64,000 bases of DNA from Actinoallomurus vinaceus (GCF_039542055.1 NZ_BAABHK010000005.1:372001-436000), one strand, 5' to 3'. Numbered from the stretch's first letter, positions 25,549 to 34,646 are shown. The notes: a model not told the origin generated them from the sequence alone. Made by a program: numbers and translations.

Positions 25549-25710
25549 GGCCCGGCGAGGCTCACCGGATCCGCTACGTTACTCATGATTCGTGAGGGAG
25601 ACTCATTTGCCCCGGTCGGCGAGTGAACGGGAAGGGGGCTCGATGACGATGGACGCGATGGTCCCGGACGGCCTCGACACCGCCACCCCGAACGTGGCCC
25701 GCATGTACGA
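25549..25710 (+). repeat. 162-bp direct repeat, copy B
   Basis: This is the parental copy of the repeat at 22361-22522. Here the leader and first codons continue into a complete methyltransferase gene. Differences cluster around positions 25574-25583 in the leader. Confidence 0.9.
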
Positions 25711-26419
25711 CTACTACCTGGGCGGCAAGGACAACTTCGCGGCCGACCGCGAGGCCGCGAGCCGGATCCTGAAGGTCTTCCCCGACACCCCGGTCGCCGC
25801 GCGCGCCAACCGGGACTTCCTGCGCCGGGCCGTGCGCCACCTCTCCGCCGCCGGGATCTCCCAGTTCCTCGACATCGGCTCGGGACTGCCGACGCAGGGC
25901 AACGTGCACGAGGTCGCCGCGGACGCGCGGGTCACCTACGTCGACAACGACCCGATGGTGCTCTGCCACGCGCGGGCCCTCCTCGGGGGCGCGTCCGACG
26001 TCTCGATCATCCAGGCCGACCTCCGGAAGCCCGAGTCGATCCTCGGGCACCGTGACCTGAACCTGGATCTCTCGCGGCCCGTGGCGCTGCTGCTGGTGGC
26101 CGTGCTGCACTTCGTCACGGACGACGAAGCGCCGTACGACATCATCGCGCGGTTCCGCGACGCGCTGCCCTCCGGCAGCCACGTGGTGATCTCGCACCTG
26201 ACCACCGAGGGCGTTCCGGAGGAGCACGTGCGGGCCGGGCGTGCGGCGTACAAGAACGCGACCGCCCCGATCGTGCCCCGCCCGCGCGCGGACATCCGCC
26301 GGTTCTTCGACGGCCTCGAGCTGATCGACCCCGGGCTCACCCGCATCGCGGAATGGCGCCCGGACGATCCGAACACGCCGCGCTCGCACGGCTTCGCCGG
26401 CGTCGGCCGCAAGCACTGA
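25643..26419 (+). CDS. Methyltransf_19 (SAM-dependent methyltransferase, DUF574)
   Basis: A 258-residue actinobacterial methyltransferase of the S-adenosyl methyltransferase (Methyltransf_19) family. TPNVARMYDYYLGGKDNFAA is the diagnostic N-terminus. LDIGSGLPTQGNVHEVA is motif I, VTYVDNDPMVLCHARALL motif II, and LLLVAVLHFVTDDEAP motif IV. The family is greatly expanded in actinomycetes and its substrates are mostly unknown. The ATG at 25643 has GAAGGGGG six bases upstream. Its leader and first 22 codons are duplicated at 22361-22522. Confidence 0.88.
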   Translation: MTMDAMVPDGLDTATPNVARMYDYYLGGKDNFAADREAASRILKVFPDTPVAARANRDFLRRAVRHLSAAGISQFLDIGSGLPTQGNVHEVAADARVTYVDNDPMVLCHARALLGGASDVSIIQADLRKPESILGHRDLNLDLSRPVALLLVAVLHFVTDDEAPYDIIARFRDALPSGSHVVISHLTTEGVPEEHVRAGRAAYKNATAPIVPRPRADIRRFFDGLELIDPGLTRIAEWRPDDPNTPRSHGFAGVGRKH

Positions 26420-26450
26420 CCGCCGGTACCGTTCCCCTGGCCCGTGCGGG

Positions 26451-27311
26451 TCACTCCGGAACGTCGAGGCCGTACACCCGGACGGCGTTGCCGGCCAGCA
26501 CGAGCGCGGCGGTCTCCTCGTCCGGGCAGAGCGCGGCGACGGCGCGGGCGTTGGCCGCGATGCCGGGCACGCCGGGCCAGTCGGTGCCGAAGATGAACCG
26601 CCGGCACAGCCGCGAAAAGTCGTACCGCGCGTAGTACTCGGGCAGCCGGCGCGGTGGCAGCCCGGACAGCTCGATCCAGACGTTGTCGCGGGACAGCGCG
26701 AGGAACGCCGCCGCGTCGTACCACCAGCCGCGCCCGCCGTGGGCGAGGACGACGTTCAGCGTCGGGAAGTCGCGCAGCACCGCGTCGAGCAGCACCGGGT
26801 CGGCGTAGGAATTGGTGGACCCGGGGAAGCTGCTGGTTCCGCAGTGCACCACGACGGGGATTCCACGGGAGCGGCACACCTCGTACGCCGGGTAAAGCGC
26901 GCGGTCGTCGGCGGCGAATCCGCCGTGCACCGGGTGCAGCTTGAGCGCCACCGCGCCCAGCCCGAGCTGGCGTTCGAGTTCTTCCGCAACGGGAAAGTGA
27001 TAGTGCGGGTTGATGTTCGCGACCGCGCGCAGGCGGCGCGGGGCGTGCGCCGTGAGCGGCAGCAGGTCCTCGATCGGCTGGATACCGGTGGCCTTCGGGC
27101 TGTACTCGCACAGCATCAGCGCGATGTCGACGCCTTCGGTGTCGAGGAGTTCGACGAACCGCTCCGGGATCGGCGTGCCGCCGGAGTCGAAGACCCGGTC
27201 GAGGACGGCCGCGTCGCCGAACTCGGTGGCCCAGCCTCGCCAGGCGGCCTTGAGCGTCGGCAGACGGGCGGGATGTGTGTGGGCGTCGATGAGCGGGCGG
27301 CCATCGAGCAC
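26451..27311 (-). CDS. Amidohydrolase (Amidohydro_2 family)
   Basis: A 286-residue TIM-barrel metal hydrolase or decarboxylase of the COG2159 type. The metal motif is DAHTHP, then VALKLHPVHGGF, VVHCGTSSF, VVLAHGGRGWW and FGTDWPGVPG with the catalytic Asp. Relatives include gamma-resorcylate and aminocarboxymuconate-semialdehyde decarboxylases and simple hydrolases. The GTG at 27311 is preferred because CAGGA lies upstream and homology begins at LDGRPLIDAHTH; GTG starts at 27335 and 27362 are also in frame. It is divergent from a PaaX-type regulator, so it may belong to the aromatic cluster that follows. Confidence 0.75.
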   Translation of the reverse strand: MLDGRPLIDAHTHPARLPTLKAAWRGWATEFGDAAVLDRVFDSGGTPIPERFVELLDTEGVDIALMLCEYSPKATGIQPIEDLLPLTAHAPRRLRAVANINPHYHFPVAEELERQLGLGAVALKLHPVHGGFAADDRALYPAYEVCRSRGIPVVVHCGTSSFPGSTNSYADPVLLDAVLRDFPTLNVVLAHGGRGWWYDAAAFLALSRDNVWIELSGLPPRRLPEYYARYDFSRLCRRFIFGTDWPGVPGIAANARAVAALCPDEETAALVLAGNAVRVYGLDVPE

Positions 27312-27383
27312 GATGTGTTCCTGCCTCTTTGTCACGGTTTCTACAAGGCGCCAATTATGCACCTGATTTATGTAGAATTAAGT
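27312..27383. promoter_or_regulatory. Divergent promoter region, amidohydrolase and PaaX genes
   Basis: This 72-bp stretch is notably A/T-rich (TGATTTATGTAGAATTAAGT at 27362-27381) compared with its surroundings. It must hold both start signals and is the natural site for PaaX control. No clean dyad stands out. Confidence 0.45.
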
Positions 27384-28223
27384 GTGACCGCCCCGCGACC
27401 CACGCTGACTCGACGGCACGCCCTAGGCGAGACGAGCGCCCGTTCTCTGTTGCTGACCCTACTGGGTGAGTTCGTCCTCCGGAATCAAGAGCCGGTATGG
27501 ACCGCGACTCTCGTAGAGGTGCTCGACGAACTCGGCGTCGAGGAGAAGTCCGCGCGGCAGGCCTTGGCCCGTACGGCGGCCGACGGATGGCTCACCTCCG
27601 AGCGGGTCGGCCGGACCGTCCGATGGTCGCTCACCCCACCCGGGCGGCAGCTCCTGACCGAGGGCGCGGAGCGGATCTACACATTCGGCACCACGACCGC
27701 GCCCTGGGACGGGGTGTGGCTCATCGTCTACGTCTCCGTTCCCGAGTCCAAGCGCCGGCTCCGGCACAAGCTCCGCACGAAGCTGAGCTGGGCCGGCTTC
27801 GGCTCGCCCGGCCCAGGGATGTGGATCGCGCCGTCGTCGGCGCGCGAGGCGGAGGCGCGCTCGGTCATCGAGGGACTGGGCCTGGAGTCCGGCGCCCTGT
27901 CGTTCACCGCGCGGTTCGCCGGGGTCGGCAGCGAGCGGGCGATGGTCGAGCGGGCGTGGGACCTGGAGGGCGTGGCCGCCCAGTACGAGGCGTTCATCGA
28001 GGCGTTCAGCGCCCCGCGCCCCGCCTCCCCGGAGTCGATCATGCTGGCGCAGACGCGGCTCGTCCACGAGTGGCGGCGGTTCCCGTTCCTGGACCCCCGC
28101 CTGCCGTCGGCGCTGCTTCCCTCGGGCTGGATCGGCGACCGGGCCCGCGATCTGTTCGACGCCCGGCACGGCGAATGGGACGCGATCGCCCAGCAGCGCT
28201 GGCGCGCACTCGCCGCGGGCTGA
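27384..28223 (+). CDS. PaaX-family transcriptional regulator
   Basis: A 279-residue regulator. The N-terminal winged-helix region (SARSLLLTLLGEFVLRNQEP, WTATLVEVLDELGVEEKSAR, QALARTAADGWL) is typical of PaaX. The central domain has RIYTFGTTTAPWDGVWLIVY and the C-terminal domain LVHEWRRFPFLDPRLPSALL, the most conserved PaaX block. PaaX proteins repress phenylacetate and related CoA-thioester pathways and respond to aryl-CoA. Here it neighbours a benzoyl-CoA (Box) operon, so benzoyl-CoA is a plausible effector. GTG 27384 is taken as start; ATG 27357 is an in-frame alternative. It is convergent with a LysR gene only 6 bp away. Confidence 0.85.
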   Translation: MTAPRPTLTRRHALGETSARSLLLTLLGEFVLRNQEPVWTATLVEVLDELGVEEKSARQALARTAADGWLTSERVGRTVRWSLTPPGRQLLTEGAERIYTFGTTTAPWDGVWLIVYVSVPESKRRLRHKLRTKLSWAGFGSPGPGMWIAPSSAREAEARSVIEGLGLESGALSFTARFAGVGSERAMVERAWDLEGVAAQYEAFIEAFSAPRPASPESIMLAQTRLVHEWRRFPFLDPRLPSALLPSGWIGDRARDLFDARHGEWDAIAQQRWRALAAG

Positions 28224-28229
28224 ACCAGC

Positions 28230-29084
28230 CTAGGAGGCCAACTGGTCCAGAAATGCCCGGACGGCGGGGGAGCAGTCGGCGGCGGAGGGGACGGCCAGGG
28301 CCAGGGACCGGGTGGTCGGCGGTTCCAGCGGCCGGGTGATGACCGCGCCGAGGTCGGCGGGCAGGCCCAGCGCCGGGATGATGCTGACCCCCAGCCCGGC
28401 CGCCACCATTTCCAGGATCGCGGCGGGTCCGCTCGCCTCGAAGGCGATGTCGAGCTGCGTCTTCGACTTCCGTGCCGCCGCCATGATCAGCGGCCGGCAG
28501 CCGGCCGTGGTCAGGATGAACGGCCGCCCGGCCAGGTCGGCGACGTGGACGGTCTCCCGCTCTGTCAGGGGGTCGTCGGCGGGTAGCGCGGCCACCATGT
28601 CGTGGGTGCTGAGCGGCACGGTGTCGAAGCCGGGGGCGGGCAGGGTGACGACGCCGACCTCGGCGGCCCCGCGGCGCAGCCATTCGCGGATGTCGTCGTC
28701 GACGCCCTCGAACAGGCGCACGTGGACCTGCGGGTAGCGGTCGGTGAACGCGCGCAGTAGCCGCGCGATGAGCGTTCCGGTGGCACTGGGCAGGCTGGCC
28801 AGGCGCAGCTCGCCGGAGATCTCGCCGGTGGCGGCCGCCACGTCGGCGCGGATGAGGTCGAAGTGGCGCAGCGCCTCGCGTGCCCGGTCGACCGCGCGGC
28901 GCCCGGCCTCGGTGAGGGCGATGCCGTCGCGGTGACGTACGAACAGGTCCGCGCCGAGCTCGCGTTCCAACGCGGCGATCGCGCGGCTGACGGCGGGTTG
29001 CGACATGCCGGTGTGGTCGGCGGCGGTGGTGAAGCCGCCGTGCTCGGCGACCGCGATCAAGGCTCTCAGCTGCGCCAACGTCAT
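28230..29084 (-). CDS. LysR-family transcriptional regulator
   Basis: A 284-residue LysR protein. The helix-turn-helix is LIAVAEHGGFTTAADHTGMS QPAVSRAIAALE; the effector domain carries ELRLASLPSATGTLIARLLR and the typical GLGVSIIPALGL segment. It starts with ATG at 29084, divergent from an alpha/beta hydrolase gene with 58 bp between starts, so it most likely regulates that gene and itself. The inducer is unknown, but the aromatic cluster next door suggests an aromatic or CoA-derived ligand. Confidence 0.85.
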   Translation of the reverse strand: MTLAQLRALIAVAEHGGFTTAADHTGMSQPAVSRAIAALERELGADLFVRHRDGIALTEAGRRAVDRAREALRHFDLIRADVAAATGEISGELRLASLPSATGTLIARLLRAFTDRYPQVHVRLFEGVDDDIREWLRRGAAEVGVVTLPAPGFDTVPLSTHDMVAALPADDPLTERETVHVADLAGRPFILTTAGCRPLIMAAARKSKTQLDIAFEASGPAAILEMVAAGLGVSIIPALGLPADLGAVITRPLEPPTTRSLALAVPSAADCSPAVRAFLDQLAS

Positions 29085-29142
29085 GGCGGCATACCCTAAT
29101 TGATATTTGACCGGGGGTACGTCAGAACCCGATGGTTATGGC

Positions 29143-29961
29143 ATGTCCGAGCGAATGATGATCGAGATCGACGGGCTGCGAGCCAGTTGTCTGACGGCGG
29201 GCGAGCGCGGTCCGGTGGTGTTGCTGCTGCACGGTACGTACTGGAGCCGGGTCTGGCAGCCGGTGCTGGACGAGCTGGGGGCCGCGGGCCTGCGTCCCGT
29301 CGCGGTGGACCTGCCGGGGCTGGGGCGGTCCGAAGGGGAGTTGACGCCCGCGACGGCGGCGGTTCCCGCGCTGGCGGCGTGGGTGGCGCGGTTCGCCACG
29401 GCGGTGGGCGCGGACGAGCCGCTCAACGTGGTCGGGCACGACATCGGCGGCGCGGTGGCCCAGCACCTCCTGGCGGGCGGCGAGGCCAAGGTGCGGCGGC
29501 TGGCGCTGGTCAACTCGGTCACCTACGACTCGTGGCCGGTACCGGGCGTGGCCCGCTTCCGCGACCCCGCCGTCGTGGCCGCGGTGACGGCCGAGGAACT
29601 GCTGGCCGCCCGCCGCACGGCCATCACCACGGCGCTGGCGCGGCCCGCGTCGGAGGCCGAGCTGGCCGACTACCTGGATCCCTGGAACGACGCACGCGTG
29701 CGGCGGTCCTGGATGGCCCTGGCGGGCGCGGCCGACAGCCGCTACACGCTCGACCTGGTACCCGCGCTCAGAGCCGACCGGACGCCGAAGCTGCTGGTGT
29801 GGGGCGAGGACGACACGTTCCAGGAGGTCCGCTACGCCGAGCGCTTCGCCGCCGAGATCCCCAACACCGCCCTGGTCCGCGTCCCGGGGGCGGGGCACAT
29901 CCCGATGGAGAACGACCCGGCCGCGGTCGTCCACGCCCTGGTCCGGTTCTTCCAGGCCTGA
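29143..29961 (+). CDS. Alpha/beta hydrolase with Asp nucleophile (epoxide hydrolase / dehalogenase-like)
   Basis: A 272-residue protein. The oxyanion motif is LLLHGTYWS, the nucleophile elbow NVVGHDIGGAVA with Asp in place of Ser, the acid lies in LLVWGEDD and the base in VPGAGHIPMEN. Asp nucleophiles mark epoxide hydrolases and haloalkane or haloacetate dehalogenases. DLPGLGRSE is the expected second motif. The ATG at 29143 is used; ATG 29155 is also in frame. It is controlled by the divergent LysR gene and ends 14 bp before the convergent ligase gene. An epoxide or lactone formed during aromatic breakdown is a possible substrate (inference). Confidence 0.75.
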   Translation: MSERMMIEIDGLRASCLTAGERGPVVLLLHGTYWSRVWQPVLDELGAAGLRPVAVDLPGLGRSEGELTPATAAVPALAAWVARFATAVGADEPLNVVGHDIGGAVAQHLLAGGEAKVRRLALVNSVTYDSWPVPGVARFRDPAVVAAVTAEELLAARRTAITTALARPASEAELADYLDPWNDARVRRSWMALAGAADSRYTLDLVPALRADRTPKLLVWGEDDTFQEVRYAERFAAEIPNTALVRVPGAGHIPMENDPAAVVHALVRFFQA

Positions 29962-29975
29962 TCAGCGGCGACGTC

Positions 29976-31583
29976 TCAAGAACGGGTCTCGTCGAGGAGG
30001 TCGCGTCCGGCGTCGGCCGGTGGGGGAGCCGGGGGCGTGCGGCCGTCGAGCCGCTCACGGACGAGGTAGCGCTGGATCTTGCCGGTCGCCGTCGTCGGCA
30101 GCGACTCGACGAAGTGCACCGCGCGCGGCCGTTTGAACGACGCGAGCCCGTCGCGGCAGAACGCGACGACCTCCTCGGCGGTGACGGCGGAGCCGGGCGC
30201 GCGGACGACGGCGGCGACGGGCTTGTCCAGTCCGTCGCCGTCCGGCAGCGCGACCACCGCCGCCTGGGCGACGCCGGGATGCTCCAGCAGCCGCGCCTCG
30301 ACCTCGCTCGGGGACACCCAGATCCCCCCGGCCTTGATCATGTCGTTGGACCGGCCGAGGAACCGGTACGACCCGTCCTCTTCGCGGACGTAGGTGTCGC
30401 CGGTGCGCAGCCACTCGCCCTGGAACACCTGCCGGGTCACCGCCGTACGGCACCAGTAGCCGGTGGCGATCGAGTCGCCGCGTACGAGCAGGTGGCCGGG
30501 CGTTCCGGGCGGGACGTCGGCGCCCGCGTCGTCGACGACGCGCACGTCGTACCCGGGCACCGGCACGCCGCTGCTGCCCGGCCGCACCTGGCCCGCGCGG
30601 TTGGAGATGAAGATGTGCAGCGCCTCGGTCGCGCCGATGCCGTCCAGGATCTCCACGCCGAACCGCTCGGCGAACCTCCGCAGGATCGGCGCCGGCAGCG
30701 GCTCGCCCGCCGACACCGCCGCGCGGACCGGCGCGAACGTCTCGGCGGGCAGCCCGGCGGCCAGCAGCGCGGCGTAGAAGGTCGGCACGCCGAAGAACAG
30801 CGTCGGACGCTCCCGCTCGACCAGCTCGGCGATCAGCGCCGGGGTCGGGCGGCCCGGCTCCAGCACGGCGGACGCGCCGACGGCGAGGGGGAAGAAGCAG
30901 GCGTTGCCGATGCCGTACGCGAAGAAGAGCTTCGGCACCGACAGGCACCGGTCCTCCGGCCGGATCCCGAGGACCTGCGCGCCGTACGTCTCAACGACCG
31001 ACCGGATCGAGGCGTGCCGGTGCACGGCGGCCTTCGGCAGGCCGGTCGTCCCGGAGGTGTAGAGCCACAGCGCGCTGGAGTCGGGGTGGGTGTCGTACGG
31101 GTCGCCGCCTCCCTCGTCACCGGCGATCTCGTCGAGCCGGTGGCCCGCCGCCCAGGCGGGCGGGCGCGGCGCGTCGGGGCCGCTGAGGAGGAACGCGGCG
31201 AGCTCCGGCGCGGACTGCGCGGCCTCCTCGGCGGGCGCGGCGAACTCCGGGCTCGCGGCGAGGACCCGCGCCCGCGCGTCGCGCAGCAGCTCGGCCAGGT
31301 CCTTGGCGGTCAGCATCGTGGAGACCGGAACGGGGACCGCGCCGACGCGCATCGTCGCGAGGATCAGCGTGAGCAGGTCCGGGCCGTCGGCCATCGACAG
31401 CATGACCCGCTCTTCGGGCCGTACGCCGAGTTCGCGCAGGCCGGAGGCCGTACGGCGGATCCGGCCGAGCAACTGCGCGTAGGTCAGCGTGCCGCCCGTC
31501 CCGGTGATCGCGATCCGGTCGCCGTTCCCGGCCTCGACGTGCCGGTCGACGAGATACGTGCTGGCGTTGAACACCGGACTCAC
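29976..31583 (-). CDS. Benzoate:CoA ligase (aryl-CoA synthetase)
   Basis: A 535-residue ANL-superfamily ligase activating benzoate or a substituted benzoate with ATP and CoA. A3 motif is LWLYTSGTTGLPKAAVHRHA, A5 GIGATEALHIFISN, A7/A8 LRTGDTYVREEDGSYRFLGR, NDMIKAGGIWVSPSEVEA, and A10 PTTATGKIQRYL with the catalytic Lys. PKLFFAYGIGN and VHRHASI are typical of the benzoate-CoA ligase subfamily. It starts at GTG 31583 with GAGGGC upstream, 8 bp after boxB, as the last gene of the boxC-boxB-ligase operon. It would supply the benzoyl-CoA used by BoxB. Confidence 0.88.
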   Translation of the reverse strand: MSPVFNASTYLVDRHVEAGNGDRIAITGTGGTLTYAQLLGRIRRTASGLRELGVRPEERVMLSMADGPDLLTLILATMRVGAVPVPVSTMLTAKDLAELLRDARARVLAASPEFAAPAEEAAQSAPELAAFLLSGPDAPRPPAWAAGHRLDEIAGDEGGGDPYDTHPDSSALWLYTSGTTGLPKAAVHRHASIRSVVETYGAQVLGIRPEDRCLSVPKLFFAYGIGNACFFPLAVGASAVLEPGRPTPALIAELVERERPTLFFGVPTFYAALLAAGLPAETFAPVRAAVSAGEPLPAPILRRFAERFGVEILDGIGATEALHIFISNRAGQVRPGSSGVPVPGYDVRVVDDAGADVPPGTPGHLLVRGDSIATGYWCRTAVTRQVFQGEWLRTGDTYVREEDGSYRFLGRSNDMIKAGGIWVSPSEVEARLLEHPGVAQAAVVALPDGDGLDKPVAAVVRAPGSAVTAEEVVAFCRDGLASFKRPRAVHFVESLPTTATGKIQRYLVRERLDGRTPPAPPPADAGRDLLDETRS

Positions 31584-31591
31584 GCCCTCGG

Positions 31592-33001
31592 TCAGAGGTG
31601 GACGTACTCGTAATCGAACGGCTTGCCGTTGATGCCGTTTCGCGGCGGCTCGAGCCAGCTGGCGATCTTACCGGGCTCGTACACGGGCCGCATGAGAGAA
31701 GCGACGAACGCCTTGTCCGTCTCGGTCGGGAGCCAGGCGCCCTTGCGCGCCTCCCACTCCGCGTCCGGCAGCGGCTCGCCGTCGGGTGAGACGTTGACCT
31801 TCGCGAACGCGCCGACATACCGGTTGAACCCGCGGTGCGGCAGGCGCAGCCGGTGGGGGAGGCCGGAATCGGCCAGGATGCGGTTCCAGCGCTTCACGCC
31901 GCTCTCGCAGTCGGCGATGTACTCGTCGCGCAGGTCGGTGTTGAGCGCGGTCAGCGCCTCCACCTCCACCGTGGACAGCTCGCCGTCCACGACGGCGTCG
32001 ACGTGCGCGCCCCGGTCGGTGAGCCGATGGTCGTCCTTGCGCCGCTCCTCCTGCCAGCGGCCCTTGATCCCGGCGGAGAAGTAGTTGGCGACGTTCGTCG
32101 ACGTCTCCCCGCCGAACAGGTCCAGCGACACCGAGTAGTGGAAGTTCAGGTACTTCTGGATGACGTTGAAGGGGATCGCGCCGTGCGGCCCGGCGTCGTC
32201 GGTGTCGTGCTCGACCATGAGCCGCGCGGTGCGGCCCACGACGCGGTCGATGCCGGTGGTGCCCACGAACATGTGGTGGGCCTCTTCCTTCAGCATGAAC
32301 TCGCAGGTGCGCGACAGCGGGTCGAAGCCGCTCTCCTTCAGCGTGCCGAGCTGGTACTTGCCGTCCCGGTCCGTGAAGTAGGTGAACATGAAGAACGACA
32401 GCCAGTCCGGGGTCTCCTCGTTGAACGCGCCGAGGATGCGCGGGGAGTCCTCGCTGCCGGAGTTGCGGCGCAGCAGCTCCTCGGCCTCCGCCCGGCCCTC
32501 CCGGCCGAAGTGGGCGTGCAGGAGGTACACCATCGCCCACAGGTGGCGGCCCTCCTCCACGTTCACCTGGAATAGGTTGCGCAGGTCGTACAGGCTGGGC
32601 GCGGTGTAGCCGAGCCGCCGCTGCTGTTCGACGCTGGCCGGTTCGGTGTCGCCCTGGATGACGATGAGCCGCTGCAGCTCGGCGCGGTACTCCCCGGGGA
32701 CCTTCTGCCAGGCCGGCTCGCCCTGGTGCTCGCCGAACGCGATGCGCCGGTCGGGGCGCGGCTCGGCGAGGAAGATGCCCCACCGGTAGTCGGCCACGGG
32801 CACGTGCCCGAAGTGCGCCCACCCCTCGCGGCCGACGTTCACGGCGGTGCGCAGGTAGACGTCCTCGGTGGGCAGCTCCGGGCCCATCTCGGCCCACCAC
32901 TGCCGGAACCCCGGCTGCCACGACTCCAGCGCCCGCTGCAGCCGCCGGTCGTCGGCCAGCCCGACGTTGTTCGGGATCTTCTCCTGGTAGTCGGGATGCA
33001 C
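31592..33001 (-). CDS. boxB: Benzoyl-CoA 2,3-epoxidase, oxygenase component BoxB
   Basis: A 469-residue di-iron epoxidase acting on benzoyl-CoA with O2 and electrons. Carboxylate/His ligands appear in NVEEGRHLWAMVYLLHAHFG and FMLKEEAHHMFVGTTGIDRV, and family blocks are WWAEMGPELP, GYTAPSLYDLRNLFQ and FNVIQKYLNFHYSVSLDLFG. The length equals that of Azoarcus BoxB. The ATG at 33001 is 2 bp after the boxC stop. BoxB normally takes electrons from BoxA, a flavin/Fe-S reductase; no boxA is present here. A ferredoxin and ferredoxin reductase 10 kb away could take that place. Confidence 0.93.
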   Translation of the reverse strand: MHPDYQEKIPNNVGLADDRRLQRALESWQPGFRQWWAEMGPELPTEDVYLRTAVNVGREGWAHFGHVPVADYRWGIFLAEPRPDRRIAFGEHQGEPAWQKVPGEYRAELQRLIVIQGDTEPASVEQQRRLGYTAPSLYDLRNLFQVNVEEGRHLWAMVYLLHAHFGREGRAEAEELLRRNSGSEDSPRILGAFNEETPDWLSFFMFTYFTDRDGKYQLGTLKESGFDPLSRTCEFMLKEEAHHMFVGTTGIDRVVGRTARLMVEHDTDDAGPHGAIPFNVIQKYLNFHYSVSLDLFGGETSTNVANYFSAGIKGRWQEERRKDDHRLTDRGAHVDAVVDGELSTVEVEALTALNTDLRDEYIADCESGVKRWNRILADSGLPHRLRLPHRGFNRYVGAFAKVNVSPDGEPLPDAEWEARKGAWLPTETDKAFVASLMRPVYEPGKIASWLEPPRNGINGKPFDYEYVHL

Positions 33002-33003
33002 GT

Positions 33004-34614
33004 TCAGACTCGCTTCCGGTCGAAGCTCGCTCGTTTACCGGTGCCGTATTTGCTGAGGGCACCGTCGGGCCCGGAGGCGCCCGGCCGATTGAAGATCCAA
33101 TTCTGCCAGGCGGAGAGCCGTCCGAAGATCTTGGTCTCGAGGGTCTCCGGCCCGCCGAACCGGAGGTTGGCCTCCAGGCCGGTGAGCGCGTCGGGGCTGA
33201 GCGACGCCCGTTCCTCGACGGCGATGCGGACCTCGTCCTCCCAGTCGATGTCGTCCAGCGCGAGGGTGACCAGGCCGAGCTCCTCCGCCTCACCGGCCTC
33301 GACGGGCCGCCCGCGCGCGTCGCGGATCCGCTCCAGCGCGGCCTCGTCGCCGTGGAACCGTGCGGCGAGACGGCTCAGGCCGTTCGCCATGGGGTAGGCG
33401 CCGAGGTTCGCGTCGGTCACCACGATCTCCGCCGGTTCGAGGAGGTACTGCCGGTCGCAGGCGAGGGCCAGTTCGAGCAGGGGACCGGCGAAGCAGCTGC
33501 CCGGCTCGATGAGCGCGACGAGGCTCCGGCTGGTGACGTCGAGCCGTTTCAGCGTCCGTTTGTAGTAGTGCCGGATCTCGTTGACCAGCCAGTCCTTGTC
33601 GCCGGTCATCGACTCCTCATACGCGAGGACCGCGTCGGCGTCGCCGACGGTCCGGATCGCCCAGGTGCCGCGCTCGGGCTCGTTGACGCGCAGCCACAGG
33701 ATGAGGTCGTCGAGCTCGCGGGTCATGGCGAGGGGCCAGAAGTCCGCGTCGACGACCGGCGGGACGTCGCCCTCCGGGCCGCGCACCGTGATGGTGACCA
33801 GGTCGTCCGCGAACTCGGCCGTGACGTGCCGGTACGCCACGCGGTCGGCGGTGATCTCCGGTTCGAGCATGGGCAGGGAGACGCCGCGCTCGCCGGTGCG
33901 CGAGGACAGCGCCGCCGCCTCCCGCGCGCGCTCGCGGACGGTCTCCTCGAACCTGCTGCGCGGGATCGCCTCGTCGACCAGGTTCCACTCGACGGCGGTC
34001 CGGCCCTTGAGCCCCTCCGCCTTCGTGGCGAACACGTCGGCCCGGTCGCGGCGCACCTTCCGCTTGTCCGTGACCCGGGTCAGCCCGCCCGTGCCCGGCA
34101 GCACCCCGAGCAGCGGCACCTCGGGCAGGGACACGGCGGCGGACCGGTCGTCGACCAGGAGGATGCGGTCGCACGCGAGCGCGATCTCGTACCCTCCGCC
34201 GGACGCGGTGCCGTTCACGGCCGCGAGGTAGGTCTGCCCGGAGTTCTCGGTGGCGTCCTCGATCCCGCAGCGCGTCTCGTTGGTGAACTTGCAGAAGTTC
34301 ACCTTCCACGAGTGGTCGGACGCGGCCAGCATGCGGATGTTGGCGCCGGCGCAGAAGACCCGGTCGTCGGCGCTGGTGATCACCACCGCGCGCACCTCGG
34401 GGTGCTCGAACCGCAGCCGCTGGACGGCGTCGTACAGTTCGATGTCGACCCCGAGGTCGTACGAGTTCAGCTTGAGGTCGTAGCCGGGGCGCAGCCCGCC
34501 ACGCTCGTCGACCCGCATGACCAGCCGGGCGACCTCGCCGTCGAACTCGACGCGCCAGTGCCGGTACAGGTCGGGCCGGGTCTGGAACGAGACCCGCGGC
34601 TCGGAGTCGGACAT
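33004..34614 (-). CDS. boxC: Benzoyl-CoA-dihydrodiol lyase BoxC
   Basis: A 536-residue enzyme with two crotonase-like domains. It opens the 2,3-epoxide of benzoyl-CoA hydrolytically to 3,4-dehydroadipyl-CoA semialdehyde plus formate. The N-terminal crotonase domain has VFCAGANIRMLAASDHSWK, NGTASGGGYEIALACDRILL and LPEVPLLGVLPGTGGL. The C-terminal part has LIEPGSCFAGPLLELALACD and AYPMANGLSRL. ATG 34614 is chosen since GGGAGGGAGG lies eight bases upstream; an ATG at 34641 is without a site. It is the first gene of the box operon, divergent from a WYL-domain gene. Confidence 0.92.
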   Translation of the reverse strand: MSDSEPRVSFQTRPDLYRHWRVEFDGEVARLVMRVDERGGLRPGYDLKLNSYDLGVDIELYDAVQRLRFEHPEVRAVVITSADDRVFCAGANIRMLAASDHSWKVNFCKFTNETRCGIEDATENSGQTYLAAVNGTASGGGYEIALACDRILLVDDRSAAVSLPEVPLLGVLPGTGGLTRVTDKRKVRRDRADVFATKAEGLKGRTAVEWNLVDEAIPRSRFEETVRERAREAAALSSRTGERGVSLPMLEPEITADRVAYRHVTAEFADDLVTITVRGPEGDVPPVVDADFWPLAMTRELDDLILWLRVNEPERGTWAIRTVGDADAVLAYEESMTGDKDWLVNEIRHYYKRTLKRLDVTSRSLVALIEPGSCFAGPLLELALACDRQYLLEPAEIVVTDANLGAYPMANGLSRLAARFHGDEAALERIRDARGRPVEAGEAEELGLVTLALDDIDWEDEVRIAVEERASLSPDALTGLEANLRFGGPETLETKIFGRLSAWQNWIFNRPGASGPDGALSKYGTGKRASFDRKRV

Positions 34615-34646
34615 CTTCGGCCTCCCTCCCGAGGCCATCATTCTAA

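Noticed and set aside
27384..34614. Phenylacetate (Paa) pathway because of the PaaX regulator
   Set aside because: The oxygenase and lyase match BoxB and BoxC, not PaaABCE/PaaG/PaaZ, and the ligase matches the benzoate-CoA group. PaaX is therefore read as a general aryl-CoA regulator here.
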